From contig JARICA010000018.1 of the NCBI GenBank assembly GCA_029264305.1, forward strand, positions 1 through 64,000: DNA of 64,000 nucleotides, in the 5' to 3' direction. The translations under genes were made by a program, and so were the position numbers. The notes below the pieces were generated by a model. It was not told where the DNA came from. It saw nothing but the letters and a program-made list of their open reading frames with translations, and ran no database searches. The DNA is from Faecalimonas sp. (GTDB taxonomy: Bacteria > Bacillota > Clostridia > Lachnospirales > Lachnospiraceae). Of this stretch, positions 1-8,771 are shown in pieces. Within the stretch, counting starts at the first letter, position 1; the number at the start of each line of letters is the position of its first letter.

Positions 1-120
1 TTTGCTGAAAGCAAAGGTGCTTCTGAAAACAATGGTGTAGAAAGATCACAACCAACAACAGACAGTAATGGCTTTATGAATATTCCTGATGGCATTGACG
101 ACGAGTTGCCATTCAACTAA
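1..120 (+). CDS. ssb: Single-strand DNA-binding protein, C-terminal end (partial)
   Basis: The window opens inside this reading frame. The 39 visible residues are a Ser/Asn/Gly-rich flexible linker followed by the acidic tip D-D-E-L-P-F-N and a TAA stop. This tip matches the conserved C-terminal DDxLPF peptide through which bacterial SSB docks DNA-repair and replication proteins. The OB fold is upstream of the window. An SSB of its own is common in conjugative elements, where it protects transferred single strands, and here it sits next to mobilisation genes that face it from the other strand. Confidence 0.85.
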   Translation, partial: FAESKGASENNGVERSQPTTDSNGFMNIPDGIDDELPFN

Positions 121-159
121 AGCAATATGAGGCAGAATATTCTGCGTCCTTAAGCTGCA

Positions 160-1442
160 TTAAGAGCGTTCTTGTGATTGTTCCTGATTCTTCTCAAGAC
201 ATTTCTCTTTGATGTAAGTAGAAAGATTTTGATGAATAGCTTTTAGTTCATACAGCTTGGATCTTGCAAAGGAATAAGTTTCATACTGAGCATTATTGGT
301 AGCAACCAGTTGGTCTCGCTCTTCACGAAGTGCTTTCAAAGATGGAATCGGATTTCCATCGGATAATTCCTTTAATGATTTCTTGCAGATTCATAAAGCA
401 TAATCTCAGGCAAATGTTCTTCACGAAATTTCACTTTGTTCTTAGCATTTCGGAATTCATTGTAGACTTTTTTGTTTGCATAGTATTGAGCGGAGTATCG
501 AATCATGTCTCTTACAACTTTCAAGCGGTCCTGTGTTTCTTTTAGAGAAGCACGTTTCTCAGATGTATCAGTTGATGTAGAAGAGAGCAAAAATGAAATT
601 TGTTTTCTACTTTAATGAACTTCGATGCCGTATAGTTTATAAAATTTTTTCTGAAACTCATCGTAGCTGCGGCAGTTAGAAAGAGTGATGCTAATCACTC
701 GACGAAGATAACCTTTATCTGTTTCAAAGATTGTTTGTGTAGGTGTAACACCATTTGAAGGTTGCTCTGCATTGCTTTGATTCAATGCATGTTGACCTTT
801 CCTTTGTATTCAGTATTCGCGATCTGTAATACGAATCTTGGCCGGAGAGAGAAGATCTACTTAATAGAATCCTTCCTGCTGACAGAGGTTCATTGTTTCT
901 TGTTTTAAATATTTTAGGAAATCTTTTGTAACATGATGCTTCTTACCAGCAAGAGAATCAGCAGGGCGTTCCATAAAGTCTTGTCTTTCGACATCAAGCG
1001 CACGAACACTGTTGATGACAATATGTGTGTGAATATTTCCAGCGCTGTTATGTCCATCAGGATGAGTGCAGACAATTGTTTGATGCCCGGGAAAGTTTTT
1101 CTTGGCAAATGCAATAGCTAATTGCTGTGCCTGCTCAGGAGTCAGTCCGTTTTCATCACGGTCTCTTGGATCAAAGCTGAGAATATAGTGATGTGCTTTA
1201 ATATCAGCTCTAGTCTGATTCTGATTGTAACGAGCGTTTAGTTCCTGACATTCCTGATGAAAAGATTCTGGATCGCAGTTAATTCCATCGAGTAAAAATT
1301 CTTCTCGCGGAATACGACGACCGTGTTCGTCAAGAATTGGTTTATTGGTAAACTCATCATGCTGAGTAGTGAGATAATCTACAGTTGCATTGTAACTTGC
1401 GTTCTTAATTGAAATATGTTTAATGACTGCCACGATATTCAC
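160..1442 (-). pseudogene. Decayed relaxase/mobilisation nuclease
   Basis: The intact first 193 codons (1442 down to 861) encode a MobA-type relaxase domain: an N-terminal region with candidate catalytic tyrosines and the metal-binding G-N-I-H-T-H-I-V-I-N-S motif. The frame then meets TAA, but the sequence beyond still reads as relaxase (V-D-L-L-S-P-A, I-T-D-R-E-Y) with further stops near 814 and 620 and a frame change near 380. It ends in a charged helical tail closing at 160-162. The disruptions would remove the C-terminal helical region. The gene overlaps mobC by 23 bases, as in working mobilisation operons. Sequencing error could explain one lesion but hardly all of them. Confidence 0.8.
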
Positions 1443-1797
1443 CTACCATTTCTTCAAGCTTGTCACGCATCTCATACAGTTCAGAGATGCAATCGAGGAC
1501 TTGATTACGAACTTGTCCATTAGGTTCACCACCTTGATTCAGGTGTTTGGCAATTTGATTAAGATTACCACGACAGTTACCAAGTCCACGAAAAATTTCT
1601 AAGACTTCAGTACTGTCGAAAACAACTTCCTGCTTAATTACAGGATGATGATTTAGAATGAGCTGACGAATGTACTCAGTTCGTGGGATGTGAGCTGCCA
1701 ATGCATCATTGGTAAGTACATTATAAAGCTCTTCAGTAAAACGAATTTTGATTTCCCGGTTTTTAGCCGGTGGAATAGATTTTTTTGGTCTTGCCAT
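1420..1797 (-). CDS. mobC: MobC-like relaxosome accessory protein
   Basis: A 125-residue protein with a basic N-terminus (M-A-R-P-K-K), a ribbon-helix-helix-like first half ending I-P-R-T-E-Y-I-R-Q-L-I, and a C-terminal helical part with the G-N-x-N-Q-I-A-K-H-L-N signature of the bacterial mobilisation family. Such proteins bind oriT and help the relaxase nick it. Two start codons are possible: the ATG at 1806 lies only 1 base from the AGGAGG site, while the ATG at 1797 has a 10-base spacing and is preferred. The gene leads the mobilisation pair and its end overlaps the relaxase start. It appears intact, so it might still serve a relaxase supplied in trans. Confidence 0.85.
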   Translation of the reverse strand: MARPKKSIPPAKNREIKIRFTEELYNVLTNDALAAHIPRTEYIRQLILNHHPVIKQEVVFDSTEVLEIFRGLGNCRGNLNQIAKHLNQGGEPNGQVRNQVLDCISELYEMRDKLEEMVGEYRGSH

Positions 1798-1866
1798 AGG
1801 TAGCATACCTCCTCTTTGAATAGTCGAAGACTTTCAAAAGCCGTGACGAAGGAACTAAATGAGGGT

Positions 1867-1887
1867 TTGGGGAATCATCATCCCCAA
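1867..1887. other. Hairpin upstream of mobC, candidate oriT element
   Basis: A perfect 7-bp inverted repeat (TTGGGGA, 7-base loop, TCCCCAA) sits about 70 bases upstream of the mobC start. Transfer origins of small mobilisation modules usually lie just upstream of the mobC/relaxase operon and contain such a hairpin next to the nick. There is no recognisable nick sequence, so the call rests on position and structure only. Confidence 0.3.
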
Positions 1888-2036
1888 CAAGTTGCCTGGC
1901 AAGATAATTATGAAATTAATTATCGGGTCCCAAGGCGAAACTTGCTCTTAGTTACTTATAAAGCCTTCTACTATTTAGATGTGGACAGAAATGAGTGGAA
2001 TGCTGAAAAATATTTTTTTAAAAATATAATCTGGAA

Positions 2037-2102
2037 ATTCCCGGACGATTCCCGGTCATTTGCTTCAAAAGTATTGAAGAAGGTACAATATCAGTCTATA
2101 AT
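2037..2102 (+). promoter_or_regulatory. BREX operon promoter with upstream direct repeat
   Basis: A good sigma-A promoter is visible: -35 TTGAAG (2074-2079), 17-base spacer, -10 TATAAT (2097-2102), ending 29 bases before the brxA ATG. Just upstream are two exact copies of ATTCCCGG (2037-2044 and 2048-2055) at an 11-base period, close to one helical turn, about 18 bases before the -35. This placement suits an activator or repressor site. No regulator gene of the BrxR/WYL type is present in the island. Confidence 0.65.
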
Positions 2103-2131
2103 AAGCGTAAGTTGAAAATCGGAGGTGTTTC

Positions 2132-2737
2132 ATGGCAAGAAAATTAAAATATACGTCGAATATTAAAGACATGGGATTGTTATCAAAAGAATTAATGCAA
2201 GCTTGTGAGATGTTTCATCAAGGGCTTACATATGATGAAATTGTTGCTGATTCTGAAGAAAATAATATTTTTCAAGTAAATACAGAACGTAGAAGAAGAG
2301 AACTAGCAGCATGTATTGTTAAACGCATGAAATATTTAGACGAAAAAACTATTTCAGAAATTGCATGTGGAACAATATTTCTTTCTAATGTGATGTCTGT
2401 GTACAGCATCATGAAAACAAATCCATTAATGTTTGATTTCATGAATGAAGTGTATAAGGAAAAAACAGAACTAATGATTAATAGAATTACTGATGCAGAT
2501 ATAAATCAGTTTATGGATTGTAAAGCACAGGAAAATGAAATCGTAGCGAAATGGAAAACTGGAAATGTTGAAAAAGTAAAAGGTGCAATTAGAAATATTC
2601 TTGTTGAGGCTGGCTTACTTAGAGATATGGGAAGCTTCTATATGATCCTTGTACCAGTTTTAACTAATGAAATGGTCCTTCATTTACAAGAAATAGATGG
2701 AGACATGTATCTTAGAGCGATGGGGGTTGCATTATGA
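2132..2737 (+). CDS. brxA: BREX protein BrxA (DUF1819)
   Basis: A 201-residue, mainly helical protein that matches BrxA of type 1 BREX in length, in its N-terminal K-Y-T-S-N-I-K-D-M-G pattern and in its place as first gene of the operon. BrxA is a small DNA-binding protein of the NusB-like fold in characterised systems, and its exact role in phage exclusion is not settled. The ATG has a GGAGGTG site 6 bases upstream and lies 29 bases after the -10 element. Its last codons overlap brxB by ATGA, implying coupled translation. No lesion is visible. Confidence 0.9.
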   Translation: MARKLKYTSNIKDMGLLSKELMQACEMFHQGLTYDEIVADSEENNIFQVNTERRRRELAACIVKRMKYLDEKTISEIACGTIFLSNVMSVYSIMKTNPLMFDFMNEVYKEKTELMINRITDADINQFMDCKAQENEIVAKWKTGNVEKVKGAIRNILVEAGLLRDMGSFYMILVPVLTNEMVLHLQEIDGDMYLRAMGVAL

Positions 2738-3333
2738 TGACAACTGCAGAAAAACTTAACTCAATTGAACCGCGATTGAAAGAAAAGGGATTTTTGAAAA
2801 GTGTTCGAAGTGGACACAGCGTTCCTTTTTACATATTAGATTATGATCCAGCAGATGAATTTATGGTTAGAGAATACATACCGCTTCTTGCTGAAAAGTT
2901 AAATGCGGAAGGTAGTGAAATCACTATTAAAGAATTTGATTTGTATAACATGATTATTGAATGTTTGGAATCAAAAGGTTTTTTACAATCTGCATTAAAA
3001 GCAGAAGAACCAAGGGGTACTCTTAAACTAATTGAAGCTATTAAAAACACAACTGGATTAAAAAACGAAGTGAATATGATTTCAGATAAATTTCTGGAAA
3101 ATATCGAGCCGAATGATGTTTTGATTGTTACTGGAGTTGGAAAGGCATATCCGATTCTGAGAGTACACAAAGTACTAAGCATGTTAAAAGCGCACGTAAA
3201 GTATAATCCACTAATTGTGATGTATCCAGGAACATATATAAGTAATGAATTGTCATTATTTGGAGAAATCGATAGAGAATATTATCAGGCGTTTAAATTT
3301 ATCTTAGAAGGAGATTATGGTAATGGTAATTAG
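2734..3333 (+). CDS. brxB: BREX protein BrxB (DUF1788)
   Basis: A 199-residue protein of the DUF1788 family. The tell-tale pieces are the N-terminal L-x-x-x-x-F-L motif, the Y-D-P segment, the central V-L-I-V-T-G-V-G-K-A-Y-P and the late V-M-Y-P-G-T-Y sequence, as in BrxB proteins. It belongs to the core of type 1 BREX; its biochemical activity is unknown, although it is reported to interact with other BREX components. It starts inside the end of brxA (ATGA overlap), and its own end overlaps the start of brxC, so brxA, brxB and brxC form one translationally linked block. Confidence 0.9.
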   Translation: MMTTAEKLNSIEPRLKEKGFLKSVRSGHSVPFYILDYDPADEFMVREYIPLLAEKLNAEGSEITIKEFDLYNMIIECLESKGFLQSALKAEEPRGTLKLIEAIKNTTGLKNEVNMISDKFLENIEPNDVLIVTGVGKAYPILRVHKVLSMLKAHVKYNPLIVMYPGTYISNELSLFGEIDREYYQAFKFILEGDYGNGN

Positions 3334-6300
3334 AGATATTTTTGAAAAGAAAATTGATAGACCTTTAGAAGGTGTTGTAAAAATTGGTGGTGAAACTGAT
3401 AACTCCAAGAAAATCGAGTTAGAAGAATATGTAGTTACTAAACAGGTAAACGAACACTTAAAAACATTTTTTAAATATTACCTTAACACTTCAAAGAATG
3501 GACAGAGTGATGTTGGTGTATGGATTTCTGGCTTCTTTGGAAGTGGTAAATCTCATTTTATGAAAATGCTGTCTTACATCTTAGAAGGTAAAGAAGTAGC
3601 AGGAAAAACTCCAATTGAATATCTAGAAAGTCAGATTGATGACAATTTTACTTTGGCAGATATGAAAGCATCCGCAGATATTCATACAGATGTTATTTTG
3701 TTTGATATTGATAGTGCTTCTGATGCTGACGCAAGAAATAGCAATGAGATGCTTGTAAAGGTATTCAATAGAAAGTTCAATGAACTTCAGGGATTCTCTG
3801 CAAGTATGCCTTGGCTTGCAGAATTGGAACGCCAGATGGTTGTTAATGGCACATATGACGTGTTCAAAGAAGAATATCAAAACATTGCTGGAATTCCTTG
3901 GGAAGAGGGACGAAACGATGATTTCTTTGGAGAAGACAATTTTGTTCAGACAGCAGTTAAAGTAAATGGAATGACAGAGGAATCAGCAAGAAATCTTTAC
4001 CAGAGAGCTGCTGATAATTTTTCATTAACAGTTGAGGACTTCGGAAAACGTGTACGTGAATATATTGAGATGAAAGGTCGTAATCATAATGTTGTGTTTA
4101 TGGTGGATGAAGTTGGTCAGTATATTGGAAAAAGTAGTGAACTGATTCTTAACCTTCAGTCTATTGTTCAGACAATGAGAACTGAATGTAACGGACATGC
4201 ATGGGTAGTTGTAACAAGTCAGGAAGCTATCGATACAGTAGCTAAAAACTTAAATCCAAATGACTTTTCAAAGGTAACTGGACGCTTCCCTGTAAAACTA
4301 TCTATGTCTTCAATAAACGTAGATGAAGTAATCAAGGAAAGAATTCTTCTTAAAAATGAAGCTGCAACTGATTACTTGAGAAATGTATATAAAGAAAAAG
4401 GTGGTAATATTAGTGCCAAAACCATTTTTGGTGGTGGTGCTCCTACATATCCAAGAGCAAAGACAGAAAAGGATTTTATTGACATCTATCCATTCTTTCC
4501 ATACCAGGTAGATCTCTTACAGTCTACTTATAACAGTGTTAGAAATCGTGGTGCCAGCGGTAAGAGTACATCACAAGGTGAACGTTCTCTTTTGAAAGGC
4601 TTTAGAGATGCGGCAGTAAAACATGCAAATGATAGTTTGGATTCTGTTATTCCATTCTCAGAGTTTTATGGATCATTGGAAGAAGAATTAGAGCAGGATG
4701 TTCGTATAGTTATGGAAAGAGCAGCGAAGAAAGACACATTAGAAATGCCTTTCGATTTAGATGTTCTTAAAATTCTTTTTATGATCAAAGACATGGATAA
4801 CGAAATGCCTGCAACAGTAGAGAATTTAACTATTCTTATGATTTCTCATATTGATGAGGACAAGGTTGCCTTACAGCCTAAAGTTGAAAAAGCACTTTAT
4901 CGTTTACAGCAGGAAAATCTTATCCAGAGAGATGATGATAAATATATCTTCTTGACTAACGACGAACAGCAGGTCGAAATTGATATTGCGAAACAGTCCT
5001 TAGACTCAAGTGAGATCATTGATTTTATTGGTAAGCAAGTATTCTCTGGATTATGTGATACAAAGATTAGATATAGTAGTACTTTTATGCCTACATATAA
5101 TCAGGTGATTGATGATAATCCTAGAGGACCACAGACAAGTGAGTTGACAATGTACCTTTATACACCATATGAAGAAAAATTAGCTGACTCTATGCTTAAC
5201 CACAAAACACAGGTGTCACATTGTCTTGTTGTAACTATGGCTGACAATAAGATTTTAGCTGAGGAGATAGAGCGATTACTGAAGCTTGAAAAATATATTC
5301 GTGTGAAGAATGGAAAATCAAAGAGTGAATCGATGACTCGTATTTTAACTCTTAAGACAGATGAGTTTAGTCGTAAGACAGGCAGAATTGTTGAGATGAT
5401 TGAGAATTCTATTGTTAACGCTGATTACTATTCTAAAACTGGTAGATTATCTGGGTTAAAGGGTGAAAAGGCAAAAGATAGAGTAAATGATGCCTTCAGA
5501 GTTTTGATTGAAAGCGTATACACAAAGCTTTCTTACATTCAGAATCCTGTACTTAAAACTGCAGATTTGACATCAAGACTTGATGTCACAACTCATCAGA
5601 AGTCATCTGGTGGCAAAGATAACTCTCTTGCAAAAGCAGAGATTATGAAATATTTGGAACGAAAGAATGAGCAGCACATGCCTGTTACAATTCGTGGTTT
5701 AGTGGAACAGTTCCAGAAGGTACCTTGGGGATGGAGTGAATTAGACATTGAAGGATTGGTAGCTGAATTATTTGCAGCAGAGGACATTACTCTTCAAATT
5801 TCAAATAAAAATGTTGCTGTAAGTGATCCACAAATTGTTAATTATCTTACCAAGCGAGATTACAAAGATACTTTAAAAGTTAAAATCAAAGAGAAGACAA
5901 GTGATGAATTGATTGAAGCAGTAGTAGATATTCTAAAGAATACTTTTACAAAGACAGTTCAATATAACACTGATGGTCTCCTTGCAACAGAAATTAACAA
6001 GGTAATCGACAATGCTACAGAAAGAATTAAAGATGTACTTGAATCTTATCCAAAGGATGGTCAGTACAAATTATATGGACCAGTATTTAAACAGAGTGCA
6101 GATAATATGCAACATGTAACATTAATGTATCCTGGATATAAAAAAGTAAAACATTGGGAAAGCATGTTTTCATCTTTAAGAAAAATCTACGATGATAAGG
6201 CATTGTTTGAACAGTTTGTTGCTGAAAAAGATCAGTTCAAGAATTACGCTGATGAAATTGCAACAATAGAAGGATTCTTTAAGAATCAAGTTAATATCTT

Positions 6301-6925
6301 TAATAAATCTTGTGAATACATTGATTTATATGAGAACAATAAATCTTATATGGAAATGACAAATGCGAAATCGCTTGCTGAAGATATGTTACAAGTAATT
6401 GCTATGGAGACACCATATAAAGATATTTACAGACTGAGTGAAGCAAACAAGAAGTTCATGAGCATACTTTCAGAAGTTCTGTCAAAAGAAGCAGCACCAG
6501 TAAATGATCAAATCGATGAAGATGAGAAAACTGTTAATACAATTTTTGAACAGTATGAAGTAGAAAAACCTGAGAAAGTACAAAAGGATTTTGAAGCCCT
6601 TCGTACAAAAGTCGACACTTGCCAACTTGTATCTACAATTGTGGGCGTTAAAGAGGAAGCTGCTAGAATTCGCAATCATTATATCGAAGTAGCAACAAAG
6701 AAATATAATGAAAAGAATAAACCTATAGATGTTCCAGGCGATGGTCCAGTGGTTACTCCAGTACCAGTAGTTGTGCCTAAAACAATAAAGAATGTTAGTG
6801 TTGGAAATCTTTTAGGCGTTAATCGTAAAGTAGAGTCTGTAGAAGATGTAGATACGGTTGTAGATGCAATTAGAAAACAATTATTAGCAATGGTTGATGA
6901 CAATACAATTATCAATCTTAAATAG
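3323..6925 (+). CDS. brxC: BREX protein BrxC, large P-loop ATPase
   Basis: About 1200 residues, the size expected of BrxC. The opening I-R-D-I-F-x-K-x-I-D-R-P-L-E-G-V-V-K is the family hallmark. A Walker A motif G-F-F-G-S-G-K-S is near residues 70-77, followed by a Walker B-like V-V-F-M-V-D-E-V-G-Q. The C-terminal half is long and helical, with a Pro/Val-rich stretch close to the end. BrxC is needed for restriction and methylation in studied type 1 systems. The start is placed at the second ATG (3323), 9 bases after AAGGAG; the ATG at 3317 is too close to it. The reading frame is intact. Confidence 0.92.
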   Translation: MVIRDIFEKKIDRPLEGVVKIGGETDNSKKIELEEYVVTKQVNEHLKTFFKYYLNTSKNGQSDVGVWISGFFGSGKSHFMKMLSYILEGKEVAGKTPIEYLESQIDDNFTLADMKASADIHTDVILFDIDSASDADARNSNEMLVKVFNRKFNELQGFSASMPWLAELERQMVVNGTYDVFKEEYQNIAGIPWEEGRNDDFFGEDNFVQTAVKVNGMTEESARNLYQRAADNFSLTVEDFGKRVREYIEMKGRNHNVVFMVDEVGQYIGKSSELILNLQSIVQTMRTECNGHAWVVVTSQEAIDTVAKNLNPNDFSKVTGRFPVKLSMSSINVDEVIKERILLKNEAATDYLRNVYKEKGGNISAKTIFGGGAPTYPRAKTEKDFIDIYPFFPYQVDLLQSTYNSVRNRGASGKSTSQGERSLLKGFRDAAVKHANDSLDSVIPFSEFYGSLEEELEQDVRIVMERAAKKDTLEMPFDLDVLKILFMIKDMDNEMPATVENLTILMISHIDEDKVALQPKVEKALYRLQQENLIQRDDDKYIFLTNDEQQVEIDIAKQSLDSSEIIDFIGKQVFSGLCDTKIRYSSTFMPTYNQVIDDNPRGPQTSELTMYLYTPYEEKLADSMLNHKTQVSHCLVVTMADNKILAEEIERLLKLEKYIRVKNGKSKSESMTRILTLKTDEFSRKTGRIVEMIENSIVNADYYSKTGRLSGLKGEKAKDRVNDAFRVLIESVYTKLSYIQNPVLKTADLTSRLDVTTHQKSSGGKDNSLAKAEIMKYLERKNEQHMPVTIRGLVEQFQKVPWGWSELDIEGLVAELFAAEDITLQISNKNVAVSDPQIVNYLTKRDYKDTLKVKIKEKTSDELIEAVVDILKNTFTKTVQYNTDGLLATEINKVIDNATERIKDVLESYPKDGQYKLYGPVFKQSADNMQHVTLMYPGYKKVKHWESMFSSLRKIYDDKALFEQFVAEKDQFKNYADEIATIEGFFKNQVNIFNKSCEYIDLYENNKSYMEMTNAKSLAEDMLQVIAMETPYKDIYRLSEANKKFMSILSEVLSKEAAPVNDQIDEDEKTVNTIFEQYEVEKPEKVQKDFEALRTKVDTCQLVSTIVGVKEEAARIRNHYIEVATKKYNEKNKPIDVPGDGPVVTPVPVVVPKTIKNVSVGNLLGVNRKVESVEDVDTVVDAIRKQLLAMVDDNTIINLK

Positions 6926-6937
6926 TGGGTGAATGAT

Positions 6938-8770
6938 ATGAATAAAACAGCGTTAAGAAATTTTTCAATATGGTCTAGAAGGTATCTGTTGGAACAGATA
7001 TCTACTAGAGCTGAATTTATTGGAATTCATAAAGATGGTAGTGTAGATCCAATCCAGTCAAGAACAAGTAATAGTTTCATGGTTAATGGTGTCACTTTTG
7101 ATTTCAAACCTGAGGCTAGAGATAAGTTTGAGAAAATGGTGAAAGATGAGAATATCGGATGGACAAATGCAATCGAAGAAATTGCATACACATGGTTTAA
7201 CCGTATTTTGGCTATTCGTTTTATGGAGGTAAATGGTTATCTGGAAAATGGCCAGAATGGAGAAAATATCTATGTTATCGGATCAACTGACGCAGGTAGA
7301 ACAGAACCAGATGCTGTTCATAATGCTACAAATCTTAAATATGTAGATAAGAACACTGTATACGATTTTCAGGATAGAGATGATAATGCAGGATTGTTCA
7401 GATACATTCTTAGAAAGCAGTGTATGGAATTAAGTCAGTGGATGCCAGACGTATTTGAGAAAGTGTCTGACTATACTGAGTTATTAATGCCAGAAACATT
7501 ATTGCTGAAAGATGGAATTATTGATCGTTTAACACATGATTTAGACGATAGCGATTTTGATATTTCAACCGATTCAGATGGACAGGTTGAAATCTTTGGT
7601 TGGATGTATCAGTTCTATATTTCAGAGAAAAAAGATGAGGTTAAGGGTAGCAAAGAAAAAGTTAACAAGAATACATTACCAGCTGCAACACAGTTATTTA
7701 CTCCGGATTGGATTGTTCGATATATGGTTCAAAACACATTAGGAAAAATCTGGGTCACTTCACAGGCTAGTTCTTCTTTAAAAGACGCAATGAAATATTA
7801 TTTGGATCCAGATCCATCTGATGATGAGGTTTTGAAAATCCATGAAGAAATTAAGATGGCGTATCGTGACAAGAGCTTAAGAGAAATTAAGTTTATTGAT
7901 CCTTGTTGTGGAAGTGGTCATGTGCTTGTATATGCTTTTGATTTGTTTTATCAGATGTATTTGGAAGAAGGATATTCTCCAGAGATGATTCCAAATATTA
8001 TCTTAGAGAATAACTTAGTAGGGCTTGATGTTGACAAGAGAGCCATCCAGCTAACAAGTTTTGCACTTACAATGAAAGCTAGAAGCTATAACAAGGATTT
8101 ATTCCATGAAGATTACGCATTTCCTAATGTTACAGATGTCAAAGAAAGTAATGGTATTACTCAAAAAGACATTGATGTAATTGCTAAAATTACCGGTCTT
8201 TCAGGTAAAGAGAAAGAAGTCCTTGAAGAAGTTGTGTTTAGATATAAAGATGCAGAGTATTTTGGATCTCTTATTAACAACTTTGAATATGAACCAGAGC
8301 AGTATGAAAATTTACATAAGAAATTATCAGGTGACGAGGAAAGTATTTCTTTAGCAGATATGTTTGAATACCAGATTTTTGCTGAGTGGCGAGACCTGTT
8401 GAGTGAACTAGCAAAAACTGCAGCAGTTATGAGTTCAACATATGATTGTGTAGTAACTAATCCACCTTATCAAAACCCTAGTGATTGTGGACCAGAAATG
8501 AAGTCATATGCGCAAACATTTTATCCTGTTAGTAAAAAAGATATGTGTACAATGTTTATTGAAAAATGTTTAGAGTATTCAAATCATGTTGGATTTGTAG
8601 GCATGATTACAATGCAAGCTTGGATGACTGCAACAACATATGAAAAATTAAGAAAAAAATTAAGTAGCAATATGTCTGTGGTTAGCATGGTACATTTGGG
8701 ATCGCGAGCATTCGAAGATATAAGTGGTGAAGTTGTTCAAACAACATCATGGGTAATGAGGTGTAAATAG
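6938..8770 (+). CDS. pglX: BREX methyltransferase PglX, N-terminal part (split gene)
   Basis: Residues 1-610 carry the adenine-N6 methyltransferase half of PglX: the opening M-N-K-T-A-L-R-N-F, an AdoMet site D-P-C-C-G-S-G-H at 321-328 and the catalytic N-P-P-Y at 508-511. PglX methylates the BREX motif to mark host DNA. The frame stops at TAG (8768-8770) just after the conserved G-E-V-V-Q-T-T segment, where family members continue for roughly 570 more residues. The next gene supplies that part one base later in another frame. ATG 6938 is preferred, with GGTGA 5 bases upstream; the GTG at 6929 overlaps that site. A 1-base gain or 2-base loss in the AAA run at 8765-8767 would explain the split. 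Confidence 0.88.
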   Translation: MNKTALRNFSIWSRRYLLEQISTRAEFIGIHKDGSVDPIQSRTSNSFMVNGVTFDFKPEARDKFEKMVKDENIGWTNAIEEIAYTWFNRILAIRFMEVNGYLENGQNGENIYVIGSTDAGRTEPDAVHNATNLKYVDKNTVYDFQDRDDNAGLFRYILRKQCMELSQWMPDVFEKVSDYTELLMPETLLLKDGIIDRLTHDLDDSDFDISTDSDGQVEIFGWMYQFYISEKKDEVKGSKEKVNKNTLPAATQLFTPDWIVRYMVQNTLGKIWVTSQASSSLKDAMKYYLDPDPSDDEVLKIHEEIKMAYRDKSLREIKFIDPCCGSGHVLVYAFDLFYQMYLEEGYSPEMIPNIILENNLVGLDVDKRAIQLTSFALTMKARSYNKDLFHEDYAFPNVTDVKESNGITQKDIDVIAKITGLSGKEKEVLEEVVFRYKDAEYFGSLINNFEYEPEQYENLHKKLSGDEESISLADMFEYQIFAEWRDLLSELAKTAAVMSSTYDCVVTNPPYQNPSDCGPEMKSYAQTFYPVSKKDMCTMFIEKCLEYSNHVGFVGMITMQAWMTATTYEKLRKKLSSNMSVVSMVHLGSRAFEDISGEVVQTTSWVMRCK

Positions 8771-8771
8771 T

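Larger units (their letters stand above)
1816..2115 (+). other. Gene-poor stretch between mobC and brxA with an open frame, probably not a gene
   Basis: The 334 bases between the divergent mobC and brxA genes hold a frame open for 99 codons from a TTG. It has no convincing ribosome binding site, and the predicted BREX promoter and its upstream repeats lie inside it, which argues against a gene. The translation is nonetheless fairly protein-like (rich in Trp, Tyr, Lys and Asn), so a relic of a gene lost when the cargo was inserted is possible. I recognise no family. Confidence 0.25.
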
